From contig JBCBQC010000009.1 in assembly GCA_039820405.1 (NCBI GenBank), forward strand, positions 45,258 to 109,257: DNA of 64,000 nucleotides, given 5' to 3'. Under the pieces are notes generated by a model, which saw only the letters and a list, made by a program, of their open reading frames with translations, had not been told where the DNA came from and did no database searches. The position numbers and the translations under genes are program-made. Shown here piece after piece: positions 1-8,935 of the stretch (within the stretch, counting starts at the first letter, position 1; every line of letters starts with the position of its first letter). Source of the stretch: CALLVY01 sp937899855 (GTDB lineage: Bacteria; Bacteroidota; Bacteroidia; Chitinophagales; Saprospiraceae).

Positions 1-16
1 TATTGGGGCCGGGGGT

Positions 17-733
17 TTAGGCACGGCCACCGTTCAGTTTATCTTGGAGCGTTTTGAGCTCGTCCCAGGCGCCTTTGGCGGCCAGTTTGGCTTGCTGGGC
101 CCAGGTCGAGGGGTCGTGCATTTTGAAACGCGAACCGGCGTTTTGCAACACTTCCCGGAGGGTAGTAACTTTGGCTTTGCTCAGATCGGCAAAGGTCTTG
201 ATGCCCGCTTCGACGAGCAGACCAGCGATCTTGGGGCCGATGCCTTCAATCTTTTTCAGGTCGTCCTTGACGGTTTTTTTCGCGGCTGCTTTCTTGGCGG
301 GCGCCTTGGTGGCGACGGCTTTTTTGGCCGTTACTTTCTTGGCGGGCGTCTTCTTTGCTGGTGCTTTCTTGGCCGGTGCTTTCTTTGCGGGAACGGCCTT
401 GATTTTCACGGCGACGGTCTCCGCGACGGGTAGGTTGATCAGGCTGTTGTCCACGCCGTAGGGGGTGGGGACATAACCATCCGCAGCCCAGTCGTTGGCC
501 CAGTGATCTTGGTCGATCAGGTAACGGAATTGGTAATCACGGCCCGTGGGAAGCTCCAAAACGGCGGTGTAAGCCTTTTTTCCAGCTTTCATTTTTAGGC
601 CATTTTCTGCTTGCCAGTCGTTAAATTCTCCCAAAACGAGTACCTCTTTGGCGCCGTTGACGGCCTCCACGGGCAAATCGAAGGTTACCTTACAAACAGG
701 CTTTGATTTTGAAAATTGCTTTTTTAAACCCAT
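17..733 (-). CDS. Glycogen-binding (AMPK-CBM/isoamylase N) domain protein with Lys/Ala/Pro linker and HhH domain
   Basis: The 238-residue protein has three parts. Residues 12-102 look like an AMPK-type CBM48/isoamylase early-set fold (VLVLGEFNDW at 32-41, then YQFRYLID). Residues 113-155 are a low-complexity linker of repeated AKKAP/AKKTP units resembling histone H1-like tails. Residues 158-238 carry a helix-hairpin-helix motif (IEGIGPKIAGLLVEAGI) as in the HhH extension seen on some ribosomal L21-type and DUF4332 proteins. There is no signal peptide, so it should be cytoplasmic. The first part suggests carbohydrate binding, the basic tail and HhH suggest nucleic acid binding; the combined role is unknown. 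The start ATG is preceded by AAGGA. Its promoter region is the AT-rich spacer up to about 974. Confidence 0.85.
   Translation of the reverse strand: MGLKKQFSKSKPVCKVTFDLPVEAVNGAKEVLVLGEFNDWQAENGLKMKAGKKAYTAVLELPTGRDYQFRYLIDQDHWANDWAADGYVPTPYGVDNSLINLPVAETVAVKIKAVPAKKAPAKKAPAKKTPAKKVTAKKAVATKAPAKKAAAKKTVKDDLKKIEGIGPKIAGLLVEAGIKTFADLSKAKVTTLREVLQNAGSRFKMHDPSTWAQQAKLAAKGAWDELKTLQDKLNGGRA
269..397 (-). repeat. In-frame Lys-Ala-Pro codon repeats in linker
   Basis: Imperfect tandem repeats with a unit related to GCCAAGAAAGCACC on the minus strand encode the AKKAP-type linker (residues 113-155) of the gene at 17-733. The repeats are direct sequence observation. Such arrays can expand or contract by slippage. 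Confidence 0.75.
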
Positions 734-851
734 TTTTTTTCCTTAGTTTTAGGTTTGATAAAATAATAGTGAACTTTTCGAAAAGTCTGACCGCCCTGGT
801 TTGGACTTTTTTTGTGGTTATTGTACGTCGAACACTTTCCGAATTTCGCCG

Positions 852-894
852 CAAAGATACAAAAATAATTATTAATAAATCGCTGATCCTCAAA
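852..894 (-). promoter_or_regulatory. Candidate Bacteroidota promoter (proximal) for the gene ending at 17
   Basis: On the minus strand there are two overlapping -7 type elements, TATTTTTG (860-867) and TATCTTTG (852-859), with TTTG at 891-894 as a possible -33 element. They fit the TTTG/TAnnTTTG pattern of the Bacteroidota housekeeping sigma factor. A 14-bp perfect palindrome, ACTTTTCGAAAAGT (773-786), lies between the promoter and the start codon and could be an operator or an mRNA hairpin. Confidence 0.4.
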
Positions 895-942
895 TAATAA
901 AGCGCGATCCACCGGATTAATTTTAGGTAAACTTTTCTGCTA

Positions 943-974
943 CAAATATAGATAAAAATTTTAATGTGTTTCAA
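943..974 (-). promoter_or_regulatory. Candidate Bacteroidota promoter (distal) for the gene ending at 17
   Basis: The minus strand reads TTG (972-974), 21 nt, then TATATTTG (943-950), a full match to the -7 consensus. Transcription from here would give a leader of about 200 nt. The 734-1069 spacer otherwise holds no credible gene; it is AT-rich and serves two divergent genes. Confidence 0.4.
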
Positions 975-1002
975 GCCCCAGCGGCATTCCCCACCCAAAT
1001 TT

Positions 1003-1035
1003 TTTGGTGGCGCGGGTAAAAAAATTGTATTTTTA
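1003..1035 (+). promoter_or_regulatory. Candidate promoter for the Uma2 gene
   Basis: TTTG (1003-1006) is followed after 21 nt by TATTTTTA (1028-1035), one base short of the TAnnTTTG consensus. It lies 34 nt before the ATG at 1070. Confidence 0.35.
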
Positions 1036-1069
1036 AGGACCTAGGCACATCTAACAATAGCAATCTCTT

Positions 1070-1639
1070 ATGACAGTGAATGTAAAAACTTGGAAAATCG
1101 AGGCCGATGCCTACCTGCAGATGATGGAGGCGGGCATTATTCGGGCCAGCGACCGAGTAGAATTATTCGACGGAAAAATTGTTGAAATGAGCCCAATTGG
1201 TAATTCTCACGCAGGCATGGTTGACCGCATCGCCAACGTTCTGATGTTATACATCAAAGGTCGCGCAATTATTCGCGTACAAAACCCGGTCAGGCTATCC
1301 GAACTTTCTATGCCCCAGCCCGACGTAGCCATCCTTCACCAGAATGATAACTACTACAGCGATACTACTCCTGGCCCCGCCGACATCCACCTCCTGATCG
1401 AAGTGGCCGACTCCTCGCTCGACTACGATCAAGACTTTAAGCTCCACCACTACGCCGAAGCCGGTATCCGCGAATACTGGATCGTCGACTTGCCCCAGCA
1501 CCGCCTGCTCCGTTACTACGAAGCCTCCGGTCAGGAATATCGCCACCGCGAAATCATCCAAGTCCATCAATCCGTGACGCTGCGCGACTTTGACCTGGAG
1601 ATTCCCGCCCTCGAGCTGCTGGGCCCCACTCCCGAGTAA
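1070..1639 (+). CDS. Uma2 family endonuclease (DUF820)
   Basis: A 189-residue protein of the Uma2/DUF820 family, which adopts the PD-(D/E)XK nuclease fold. The expected core is visible: PQPDVAIL with Asp85, LLIEVADSS with Glu111, then a downstream Lys124, and the family signature YAEAGIREYWIVD (128-140). The length is normal for the family (about 180-200). Cellular role of this family is not established; members are abundant in cyanobacteria and gliding Bacteroidota and often occur as scattered single genes, as here. No toxin-antitoxin partner is visible beside it. Confidence 0.88.
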   Translation: MTVNVKTWKIEADAYLQMMEAGIIRASDRVELFDGKIVEMSPIGNSHAGMVDRIANVLMLYIKGRAIIRVQNPVRLSELSMPQPDVAILHQNDNYYSDTTPGPADIHLLIEVADSSLDYDQDFKLHHYAEAGIREYWIVDLPQHRLLRYYEASGQEYRHREIIQVHQSVTLRDFDLEIPALELLGPTPE

Positions 1640-1733
1640 GACATCACCCAGTCCGTTAGCGGATCGCGCAAACTTTGCATTGGTCTAAATTCTCCGGGAA
1701 TGCGAGGCGACTACCTTACCTTGGAGCAAAAAC

Positions 1734-2603
1734 ATGAACCCATCTCGATTGCTTTGCCTGCTGTTTTTTATCAGCACGGCCCCCCTCCTGCCCGCTCAAG
1801 ACCCCTCCGCCGACGAAACCGCCGTCGTACAAGTCATCAAGGACCTCTTTGATGGGATGCGGGCCGCTGACAGCTCCAGCATGCGCCCCCTCTTTCACCC
1901 CTCCGCCCGCCTTCAGACCATCTACACCAGCAAAGCGGGCGAACCCGTGCTCAAAGACGCCACCGTTCAAGACTGGCTCAATTCGGTTGCCGCCCCCCAC
2001 GAGGAGGTCTACGACGAACAAATCTTTACCTACCGCACCGAGATCGACGGGCGGATGGCCACCGTCTGGACCGAATACACTTTTTACTTGGGCGATCAGC
2101 TGAGCCACTGTGGGGTCAACGCCTTTCACTTGTTCAACAGCGATGCGGGCTGGAAGATTACGCAGGTGAGCGATACCCGCCGTCGGAGCGACTGCCAGCA
2201 GGACCCCGTCCGGCAGATCAACGCAACGATGGATGCTTGGCACCAGGCCGCTGCGGAAGCCAATGCGGAGGCCTTCTTCGGCCGGATGACGGCCGATGCC
2301 ATTTACCTGGGTACCGAAGCGGGAGAGCGCTGGTACCGGGATGAACTTCGGGAGTGGTCAAAAGACTTTTTCGCCCGGGAGGCGGCTTGGATTTTTCGTC
2401 CCACGGGGCGGCAAATTTACTTTGCGGCCGACGGGAATACCGCCTGGTTCGAGGAAGCACTCGCTACCTGGATGGGGCCTTGCCGCGGATCGGGGGTATT
2501 GACCAAAGTGGAGGACCAGTGGATGATCCGTCACTACAATTTGGCGGTGACGGTCCCGAACAGCAAGATTAAGGACTTTATCAAACTGATGGAAAAGGAG
2601 TAG
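1734..2603 (+). CDS. Secreted tandem SnoaL/NTF2-like protein
   Basis: A 289-residue protein with an N-terminal signal peptide (cleavage after about residue 21, ...LLPAQ). The mature part appears to hold two NTF2-like (SnoaL/DUF4440-type) modules: about 25-155 (starts with ETAVVQVIKDLFDGMRAADS, ends WKITQVSDTRR) and about 160-289 (INATMDAWHQAAAEAN to WMIRHYNLAVTVPN). The second keeps the typical closing strands. Function cannot be deduced; SnoaL-like folds bind small hydrophobic ligands or act as isomerases. It is convergent with the rhodanese gene, with only 19 nt between. Confidence 0.75.
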   Translation: MNPSRLLCLLFFISTAPLLPAQDPSADETAVVQVIKDLFDGMRAADSSSMRPLFHPSARLQTIYTSKAGEPVLKDATVQDWLNSVAAPHEEVYDEQIFTYRTEIDGRMATVWTEYTFYLGDQLSHCGVNAFHLFNSDAGWKITQVSDTRRRSDCQQDPVRQINATMDAWHQAAAEANAEAFFGRMTADAIYLGTEAGERWYRDELREWSKDFFAREAAWIFRPTGRQIYFAADGNTAWFEEALATWMGPCRGSGVLTKVEDQWMIRHYNLAVTVPNSKIKDFIKLMEKE

Positions 2604-2622
2604 AAGCTCCTCGAAGTGGGGG

Positions 2623-2931
2623 CTATTTGCTACTGCCAAAGGCTTCCTGCCAAGCCAAGACGCCGCCGGTGAGGTTGCGCACCTGGGTAAACCCGGCTCC
2701 CTGTAGCATTTGCTGGGCCATACCACTGCGCCCACCCGAACGGCAGTGCATCACGATCTCTTCGTGTTGGTAGGCTTTCAACTCTTCGAGGTGTTGTTCG
2801 ACGTTGCCCAGGGGGATGAGGCGGGCGCCCAGGTTAAATTCTTCGAATTCGTGGGGTTCGCGGACGTCGATGAATACGAATTTGTCGCCCCGGTCTAGCT
2901 TTTCCTTGAGTTCTTGTACGGTGATATCCAT
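2623..2931 (-). CDS. Rhodanese-like domain protein
   Basis: A compact 102-residue single-domain rhodanese (sulfurtransferase fold) with no signal peptide. The N-terminal IDVREPHEFEEFNLGARLIPLG and the active-site loop CRSGGRS (Cys63 to Ser69) are intact, followed by LTGGVLAW. Members move sulfane sulfur between thiols; the physiological donor is not evident. It lies 10 nt downstream of the T9SS gene at 2942-4891 on the same strand, so it is probably cotranscribed. Confidence 0.9.
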   Translation of the reverse strand: MDITVQELKEKLDRGDKFVFIDVREPHEFEEFNLGARLIPLGNVEQHLEELKAYQHEEIVMHCRSGGRSGMAQQMLQGAGFTQVRNLTGGVLAWQEAFGSSK

Positions 2932-2941
2932 TGGCTACATT

Positions 2942-4891
2942 TTAGCGTAAAATTAAAAATTTCTCCTTGATCTGCTGACCAAGGTCGGCGTGATGCAGCT
3001 GCAAGATATAAATTCCGTTGGGTAAGTGGGCCACTTCGATTTCAGAATCGGCTACCTGTTGGAGCAACAATTGACCGGAGGTATTGAAAATGCGAAGTTC
3101 CCAATCGCCGCGGCTCCAGTCCCAACCCCGAAGCTGGAGTCGATCCCGGGCGGGATTGGGGAAGAGTTGCAGTTGTTGGGCCTCGTTGCTTACGAGCACC
3201 TCTTCGGTTTGGGTCATGACCGGTGGCACATCCCCAAAGACGGGGCGGATCATCAGCGAGCCCGGCTGGTCGATGCGGAACCAAGGGGCCTGGCTGCTCG
3301 GTGGCTTGAACCACTGAAAGGGCTGCGCATCCCGACTGTTCAGATCGTAGCCCAAGCCGATAAAGGTGTTATTGACGGAGATGTGTTCGATGCCCACCAA
3401 AAAGGTATCCGCCGTGAGGCTGAGTTCCACCAATTCCCCTTCTTCATCCACCAGCGGGTAGGTCGTAAAGGCATTGAGGGTATCAAAAAATTGTTGGGCA
3501 TTGATGACCTCCTTTTTGGGCGAAGTGTAGACGAGATTCAGGTTATCCATCGTCACACTGCCTTCCCACACCTTGATGACAAAATCACCGCTCTGCGCCG
3601 ATCCGCTAAAGGGGAAATTGATGGCCACGCCCCGGAGGATATCCGGTTCGCGCAGGTCGTACTGTACGGCGATTTGATTGCCCATACTCCGGCTAGCCAC
3701 CACGCCTTCGGTACTGCCATCGTCGTAGGCGTAGAAATCGTTGATGCTGTTGGTGCGGCTGGCGGTATTGTTAGTGGTAACGCCGGGAAAGCCCGTATCT
3801 TCACCAAAATTGGCACTAGTGGTGTAATCCGAGAGGAGAGTAAAAGGGCCGTCGATCGGAATGAGGGCATCAAACAAAGCATTAAGTGGTCTAGTAACCG
3901 AAGCCGTCCCGTAGGTTATGGTATCGAATAGGAGTGCATCATTTCTGAGCAGGTCGGATTCGAAAATGATGGAGGGCGACTCTTCCTGCCGAATGGTGAT
4001 GATATTGCTTTGGAAACCTACAGTAGTGTCAATAGCGGCATGGTTAAATACTTGAACTCGCCACTGGGATCGGAGATCTTCCCGCCGAAATTGTTCCCAG
4101 GGGATGTGATTGTACAATCTGAGTGGTGCCTGTAGCCGACTCACAAGCGCTAAGTCACTGGGATTTCTAATGGGGGCACGGGTATCAATGTACACGTAGT
4201 CCAGGTGCCACAGGTACTGTAAGCCCAAGCGGTTACAGTGGTTGACGAAGCGGAACTGAAAAGCGTCGTGAAAGTAGGCCGGGGAGTTGATGGGGTAGGA
4301 GAGCTTGTCGCGAAAACGGAAGGTATCGAGGGGACTGGTGGAGTTTTGCAGTCCCATAAAGGTATCGATACTGATCCACTGGCTGGCGGTATCCAAAAAC
4401 TGGAGAACGAGGCTGTCGTTACGGGTCGGGAAAAAGTTGGTGATGCCCTTGGGCTGGATGTAGAAGTTGATGAATATCCCGTCGTTGGCCGTGGCATCAT
4501 CGAGGTCGATGGCTCGGGAGGTCAGGTAATCCGCCGGACCGAAGCCCCCGCCGTAGGGAAAGCCCCGGGGGTCGAGTCCGTCGAAGGTGGCGGTGCCGAT
4601 CGACAGGGGCTCGAAGGCCAGGTGATCGTTGATGTACACGTTGCTGTCGACCCACAGGTCGGGATTGGGGTAGGGGCCGGGATAGGAAAAGTCGTCGAAG
4701 AAGGGCAGCTGGAGGGCTTGCTGCCGAGCGGCGGGGGGACGCTGCGTCTTCCGCTCGGCAGCCGCCGTGCCACTGGGGCCTAGCGATTGCAGCCGGAGGA
4801 CGGGGTTGCTGGTCAGGGGTTCAATCTGAATTTGCGCGGAGGCTAAAATATTGCTACCGAGCAAAAGTACGAGTAGGTAAAGTTGTCGCAT
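2942..4891 (-). CDS. T9SS type A sorting domain-containing secreted protein
   Basis: A 649-residue protein starting with a signal peptide (residues 1-20, ending LASAQ) and ending in a type A T9SS sorting domain of about 75 residues (LQLFPNPARDRLQLRG..., GIYILQLHH..., final KEKFLILR). It should cross the outer membrane by the type IX system and be anchored or released at the surface. The middle (about 60-560) is rich in Ser/Thr, aromatic residues and beta-strand-like sequence (ROI such as FDDFSYPGPYPNPDLWVDS); I do not recognise an enzyme domain. Confidence 0.88.
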   Translation of the reverse strand: MRQLYLLVLLLGSNILASAQIQIEPLTSNPVLRLQSLGPSGTAAAERKTQRPPAARQQALQLPFFDDFSYPGPYPNPDLWVDSNVYINDHLAFEPLSIGTATFDGLDPRGFPYGGGFGPADYLTSRAIDLDDATANDGIFINFYIQPKGITNFFPTRNDSLVLQFLDTASQWISIDTFMGLQNSTSPLDTFRFRDKLSYPINSPAYFHDAFQFRFVNHCNRLGLQYLWHLDYVYIDTRAPIRNPSDLALVSRLQAPLRLYNHIPWEQFRREDLRSQWRVQVFNHAAIDTTVGFQSNIITIRQEESPSIIFESDLLRNDALLFDTITYGTASVTRPLNALFDALIPIDGPFTLLSDYTTSANFGEDTGFPGVTTNNTASRTNSINDFYAYDDGSTEGVVASRSMGNQIAVQYDLREPDILRGVAINFPFSGSAQSGDFVIKVWEGSVTMDNLNLVYTSPKKEVINAQQFFDTLNAFTTYPLVDEEGELVELSLTADTFLVGIEHISVNNTFIGLGYDLNSRDAQPFQWFKPPSSQAPWFRIDQPGSLMIRPVFGDVPPVMTQTEEVLVSNEAQQLQLFPNPARDRLQLRGWDWSRGDWELRIFNTSGQLLLQQVADSEIEVAHLPNGIYILQLHHADLGQQIKEKFLILR

Positions 4892-5023
4892 AGGTGCTGC
4901 TTGTGTTTCCCGAGCTCAGGATATTCGTAAACGTATTCCAATATTGGGAAAAACGTAGAATCTGAATTTATGTTGCTTGAAAAAAATGGGGGACTGGTCG
5001 TGGGGCAACAATTGAGTGGATTC

Positions 5024-5944
5024 TCACTGGTTGTCCTCACCGGGCGAGCTACGCGGGTTTTCGATGCTGTAATTGCCATCGATCGGCCGGCCGTCGCTGC
5101 CACAGTTATCGGGACGATCCTGGGTAAGGAAGAGGTCGATCTGTGCGCCGATGCGAATACTGCCCGACGGACTGTAGCGCGGCATCTGTTTCCAAACGAA
5201 GGCGGAAGCGCGATCCGTCACGGTGGCATCTTCCACCACCGATCCGATACTGAGATTGCTGGTCTGCACCAAAAATTCCGCCGCCGTGTAGCGCTTGCAC
5301 AAGAGACTGGGAATCGGAACGCGCCCACCGCTCTTGTCGCTCACGATCAAGCCCAACTCACTCCCCATCGGCACCTTATACCCCGTCTTTAACTGATCCG
5401 TAATGGTATCCCCCTGGTAGATGACCTCCAGGATGGTATTCTTTTCCAGCTTATTGCTAAACCGCCGTCCGACGATCTGCGCCTCGACGCTGATCCGGCT
5501 AAGGCTCTTGATGTACTGATCGTAATCGTCGTTCCCCCCCGTCAGATCCGGCAGGGCCCTCTCGTCGGGCTGGAACTTGGTAATGGTCAGGTAAATCTTG
5601 CGGTTTTTCTTGACCCGCGAAAGCGGCCCCGGGCTTTGTTCCAGTACCGTATGGGCGGGTTTGTCTACCAAAAAGATGGAATCCGCCACGATGATTTCAA
5701 AGCTACGGGCTTTGGCCTTTTCGACGACCTCCTCCAGCGTCATCCCGACGTAGTCGTGTACCTGGAGCGATTCGCCGTGGTTGGTGTAGCAGTGCAACCA
5801 GGTGGAGATGATCAGCAGCAGGACCCCGATCATGGCAATGATCCCCCCAAAGTTTCGTAGAAAAATCATGCTGGTCAAGAAGTAGTAGGTCTCTTTACCG
5901 TAGATTTTTAAACGTTCTCCCAACTGTTGCAAAATAGCTTTCAT
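5024..5944 (-). CDS. PASTA domain-containing membrane protein
   Basis: A 306-residue protein with a cytoplasmic N-terminus, one transmembrane segment (about 33-52) and three PASTA-like modules outside (about 61-125, 130-200, 205-275; for example DYVGMTLEEVVEKAKARSFE and VLEQSPGP). PASTA modules bind peptidoglycan or muropeptides; there is no kinase domain. It is followed upstream (135 nt) by the ligase gene at 6080-8776 on the same strand, and a PASTA gene next to a ddl gene is a recurrent Bacteroidota arrangement, which suggests a cell-wall role. Confidence 0.85.
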   Translation of the reverse strand: MKAILQQLGERLKIYGKETYYFLTSMIFLRNFGGIIAMIGVLLLIISTWLHCYTNHGESLQVHDYVGMTLEEVVEKAKARSFEIIVADSIFLVDKPAHTVLEQSPGPLSRVKKNRKIYLTITKFQPDERALPDLTGGNDDYDQYIKSLSRISVEAQIVGRRFSNKLEKNTILEVIYQGDTITDQLKTGYKVPMGSELGLIVSDKSGGRVPIPSLLCKRYTAAEFLVQTSNLSIGSVVEDATVTDRASAFVWKQMPRYSPSGSIRIGAQIDLFLTQDRPDNCGSDGRPIDGNYSIENPRSSPGEDNQ

Positions 5945-5961
5945 CCGATTGGCTTTGTGCG

Positions 5962-5997
5962 CAAAGGTAAAAAATGCTGTTAAGAAGTCCGCTCAAA
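5962..5997 (-). promoter_or_regulatory. Candidate promoter for the PASTA gene
   Basis: The minus strand has TACCTTTG (5962-5969), a full TAnnTTTG match, 18 nt before the ATG, with TTTG at 5994-5997 (24 nt spacing, slightly long). It would allow the PASTA gene to be transcribed apart from the ligase upstream. Confidence 0.4.
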
Positions 5998-6079
5998 AGT
6001 AGACTTTACTGGCGGGAATCTCCCCCGTCGATTTGGCCTGGAGCCGGGGCTTTTTGGTCCCCACCTCCGAGAGGGCCGC

Positions 6080-8776
6080 TCAAGGGGTCGTCGATACGGC
6101 CCGCCGTTGGTTTTGCTGGATGCCAAAGTCCAGGATGCGATCGATAAACTCAAACGGCTTGTACCCATTTAGAGCCGACTGGTGAAAGATACAGGTCGCC
6201 GGCGTCATCCCCGGCAGCGAATTGACCTCGATGATGATCGTCTCGATCCGTCGGTCGGGCCATACCCGTACAAAGGCATCAATCCGGGCGTAACCCCGGA
6301 CGTCCAGCACCCGAGCGGCCCGCTCCAAGTCTGCCTTTACCTGGCTGGCCACCGTTTGGTAATCCAGGCCCGGCGCCGCAAAACGGGCCGGGGTGATGTT
6401 TTGCCCTTCCCCCGCCAGAAATTTTTCCTCCAAACTCAAAATCGCTCCCCCGGCCAGGGCCTCCGAAGGCTCAAACACCTCGTAGCGCAGTTGGCCATCG
6501 GCTTCGTAGTGCGTCAGCAGCCCTCCGGTAATCTCCAAAAAGTGCAAAGCGCCCGCCCGCTCGATCAGGGTTTCGAGGAGCACCTCGGTTTTACGGGGAA
6601 ACTCCTCCTTGTCGTGCAGCGCTAAGATCCGGCGATCTTCCGGTGCCACTTCTTCCCCTTCGCGGTACATGGCCCGGAGGAAAGCCGCCATCTGCTCCCG
6701 GTTACGGATGACCTTTACCGCGGAGCTGCAACCGTCGTCCACGGGCTTGGCGATGAGGGGATAATCAAAACGGGTCTCGATCCCAGCGAGCGTAGCCTCG
6801 GCATCGGCTACGAAGTCCACCTGCTGACTCAGCGCCTGCTGCGTCACCGAAAATCCCGCTTGGCGCAGTCGCTGTAAGGTGTCGAACTTATTGATGGTAA
6901 TGCTGGAGGAAGCCGGACTGGACCCATTGTAAGGCAGGTGCAGGGTTTCCAACTGACCTTGTACCGTACCATCCTCTCCCGGGCGACCGTGCAGGGCGAT
7001 AAAAACCACGTCTACCAACTGCGCCAGTTCGGCGTAGCTCAGGGCGCGCGGGGTGAAAACGGTATCCGGGGAGGCGTACTTTTGGGTAATATCGGCACAT
7101 TCCGCCTTGATGCCTTCCACCACGGGATGGGTTTGGAAGTGACGGATTTTATCGCGGATGTCGTCCGCATTGTCTTTTAGCATCAGGTTGATGGGAATCT
7201 GGTAAAGCTGGTGGCCATCGGCATCGCCGGTCAAGAAAATGGGAATCGCTTGATACTGGTCGGAGCTGGCTAATTTTTCGTAGATGTTCCGGCCACTCTC
7301 CACCGAGATGTGCCGTTCGAAGGAATAGCCCCCCATGATGACGGCGACCTGCTTGCGTTGGCCCCGTCCGGTACGCAAGCGTTCGATGGCCCGGTCCAGG
7401 GCGTCCAGCTGTGCTGCCCAGTGGTTGCGCTCCGTATAAGTCGCGATGCGCTCCTGAAGGGAAACGCGGATGATGTAGGTCAAAAATTGCGAGGGATTCA
7501 GTCCGATTTCCGCCGCCTGGTGAAAAAAGAAGGAGGAGGGCAGCATGCCCGAAGTCGTATTGGGGTCGTTGAGAAAAATTTGCCCGCTGGGCGTGATAAA
7601 GCCATCGATCCGGGCGTAGGTATTGAACTCGAAGTAATCGAACAGCCGTTCGCATTCGTGGCGGATGGCCTGAATTTGCGCCTCGGGCAGTTCGATGGGC
7701 GTAATCTTCCGCGACAGGCCCGGGAGGTATTTGGAGCGGTAGTCAAAAATTTCGCTGCCCTTGACCACCTCGGTAGGCGGCAGGGCCACGGTACCCCCAT
7801 CTTCCCGTCTCAGCACGATACAGGAAAATTCTTTACCAGCAATAAACGATTCGACGATGACCCGTTGCTCGCTCAGATGGCTTTCGAGCAGGAGCTCACC
7901 GGCCCCCGTCGCCAGGCGCTCGTCGAGCACCGCCAGCAAGCGTTCGGGATGGTAAATGGTCTGGTCGCCAATCTGGAGGGGAAAGCCTAGCCCCCCGCGA
8001 ATGTCGCTCAGGTCCCTCACGAATTGGACCCGCTCCTCGGGCGTCTTGGCTCGCCAGCCGGAGGCGCTCAAGCGGAGGCGGAAAAAGGCGCGATCGATCC
8101 GTTCGGCAAAAGCGGTATCCCCCAAGTCCTTGCTGATGATACTCACACCGATGGAAGAGCCCTGGTTGGCGGGGCGAATGACCAGGGGATCACCGATCTG
8201 CTCCACGGCTTTGGCGTAGTAGCTGGCGGGATCCGCCGTTGCCCAATCCGCCCGGTCGATGGTCAGGACCCGTGGGCAATCGAAGCCTCCGACTTCCATT
8301 AATTTTTTCTGGTACGCCTTGTCCATCCCGATGGCGCAGGCGCGGATGCCACTGCCGGTGTAGGGGATGCCGAGGCTTTCGAGCAGCCCTTGGATTTGGC
8401 CGTCCTCCCCGTAATTGCCGTGGAGGGCCAGAAAGGCCAGGTCGATGAGTTGGGGGAGTTCGGCGGGGGAGATGCGCCGGCCGACCGATTGGATGAGAGC
8501 GTCGCGTTGTGCCTCGTCGAGTGGTCCGAGGCTCTCCACGTAAATCTGGAATTCGTGGGGAGAGTCGGGGAGTTGGTCTACGGGGGGGTAAAAATCGCGG
8601 ATGGTCCCCTTGTAGATGTAGGGCCAATCGAGTAGGATGAGGTTGCGGGCGCTATCGATAAAGATGGGCACGGCTTCGAACAGCGACTTGTCCAGATTAT
8701 CGTATACGGTCCGACCTCCGGCAAAGGCGATTTCCCGTTCGCGGGAGGGCCCCCCAAATAAAATCCCAATTTTCAT
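6080..8776 (-). CDS. Double-length D-alanine--D-alanine ligase-like protein (two ATP-grasp ligase units)
   Basis: An 898-residue protein made of two consecutive Ddl-like units. Unit 1 (about 1-445) opens MKIGILFGGPSRERE and has the ATP-grasp strand PLVIRPANQGSSIGVS; it carries an insertion of about 80 residues (around 225-305), and its metal-binding end reads LNDPNTTSGML instead of the usual E-x-N-T-x-PG. Unit 2 (about 474-885) opens QVAVIMGGYSFERHISVESG and ends with the canonical IIIEVNSLPGMTP. The chosen ATG (8776) begins right at the family's first strand; an upstream in-frame extension to 8845 is unlikely. Expected role is ATP-dependent dipeptide ligation for peptidoglycan. Unit 2 looks fully competent; unit 1 may be altered or specialised. 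Confidence 0.85.
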   Translation of the reverse strand: MKIGILFGGPSREREIAFAGGRTVYDNLDKSLFEAVPIFIDSARNLILLDWPYIYKGTIRDFYPPVDQLPDSPHEFQIYVESLGPLDEAQRDALIQSVGRRISPAELPQLIDLAFLALHGNYGEDGQIQGLLESLGIPYTGSGIRACAIGMDKAYQKKLMEVGGFDCPRVLTIDRADWATADPASYYAKAVEQIGDPLVIRPANQGSSIGVSIISKDLGDTAFAERIDRAFFRLRLSASGWRAKTPEERVQFVRDLSDIRGGLGFPLQIGDQTIYHPERLLAVLDERLATGAGELLLESHLSEQRVIVESFIAGKEFSCIVLRREDGGTVALPPTEVVKGSEIFDYRSKYLPGLSRKITPIELPEAQIQAIRHECERLFDYFEFNTYARIDGFITPSGQIFLNDPNTTSGMLPSSFFFHQAAEIGLNPSQFLTYIIRVSLQERIATYTERNHWAAQLDALDRAIERLRTGRGQRKQVAVIMGGYSFERHISVESGRNIYEKLASSDQYQAIPIFLTGDADGHQLYQIPINLMLKDNADDIRDKIRHFQTHPVVEGIKAECADITQKYASPDTVFTPRALSYAELAQLVDVVFIALHGRPGEDGTVQGQLETLHLPYNGSSPASSSITINKFDTLQRLRQAGFSVTQQALSQQVDFVADAEATLAGIETRFDYPLIAKPVDDGCSSAVKVIRNREQMAAFLRAMYREGEEVAPEDRRILALHDKEEFPRKTEVLLETLIERAGALHFLEITGGLLTHYEADGQLRYEVFEPSEALAGGAILSLEEKFLAGEGQNITPARFAAPGLDYQTVASQVKADLERAARVLDVRGYARIDAFVRVWPDRRIETIIIEVNSLPGMTPATCIFHQSALNGYKPFEFIDRILDFGIQQNQRRAVSTTP

Positions 8777-8935
8777 ACGGCAAGTGTTCTGCGGTGATTC
8801 GTTCTTAAACTTACTCCGGGTACTAAAAATTGTTGCCCCCTCCACTGGAAAACCGGGGGGGCTCAGAAATTGAGGGTAAAATTAGCAATAATTCCGAATT
8901 GAAATCCCGTTTGTGGCCCCGTCCGAGTGCTCGGT

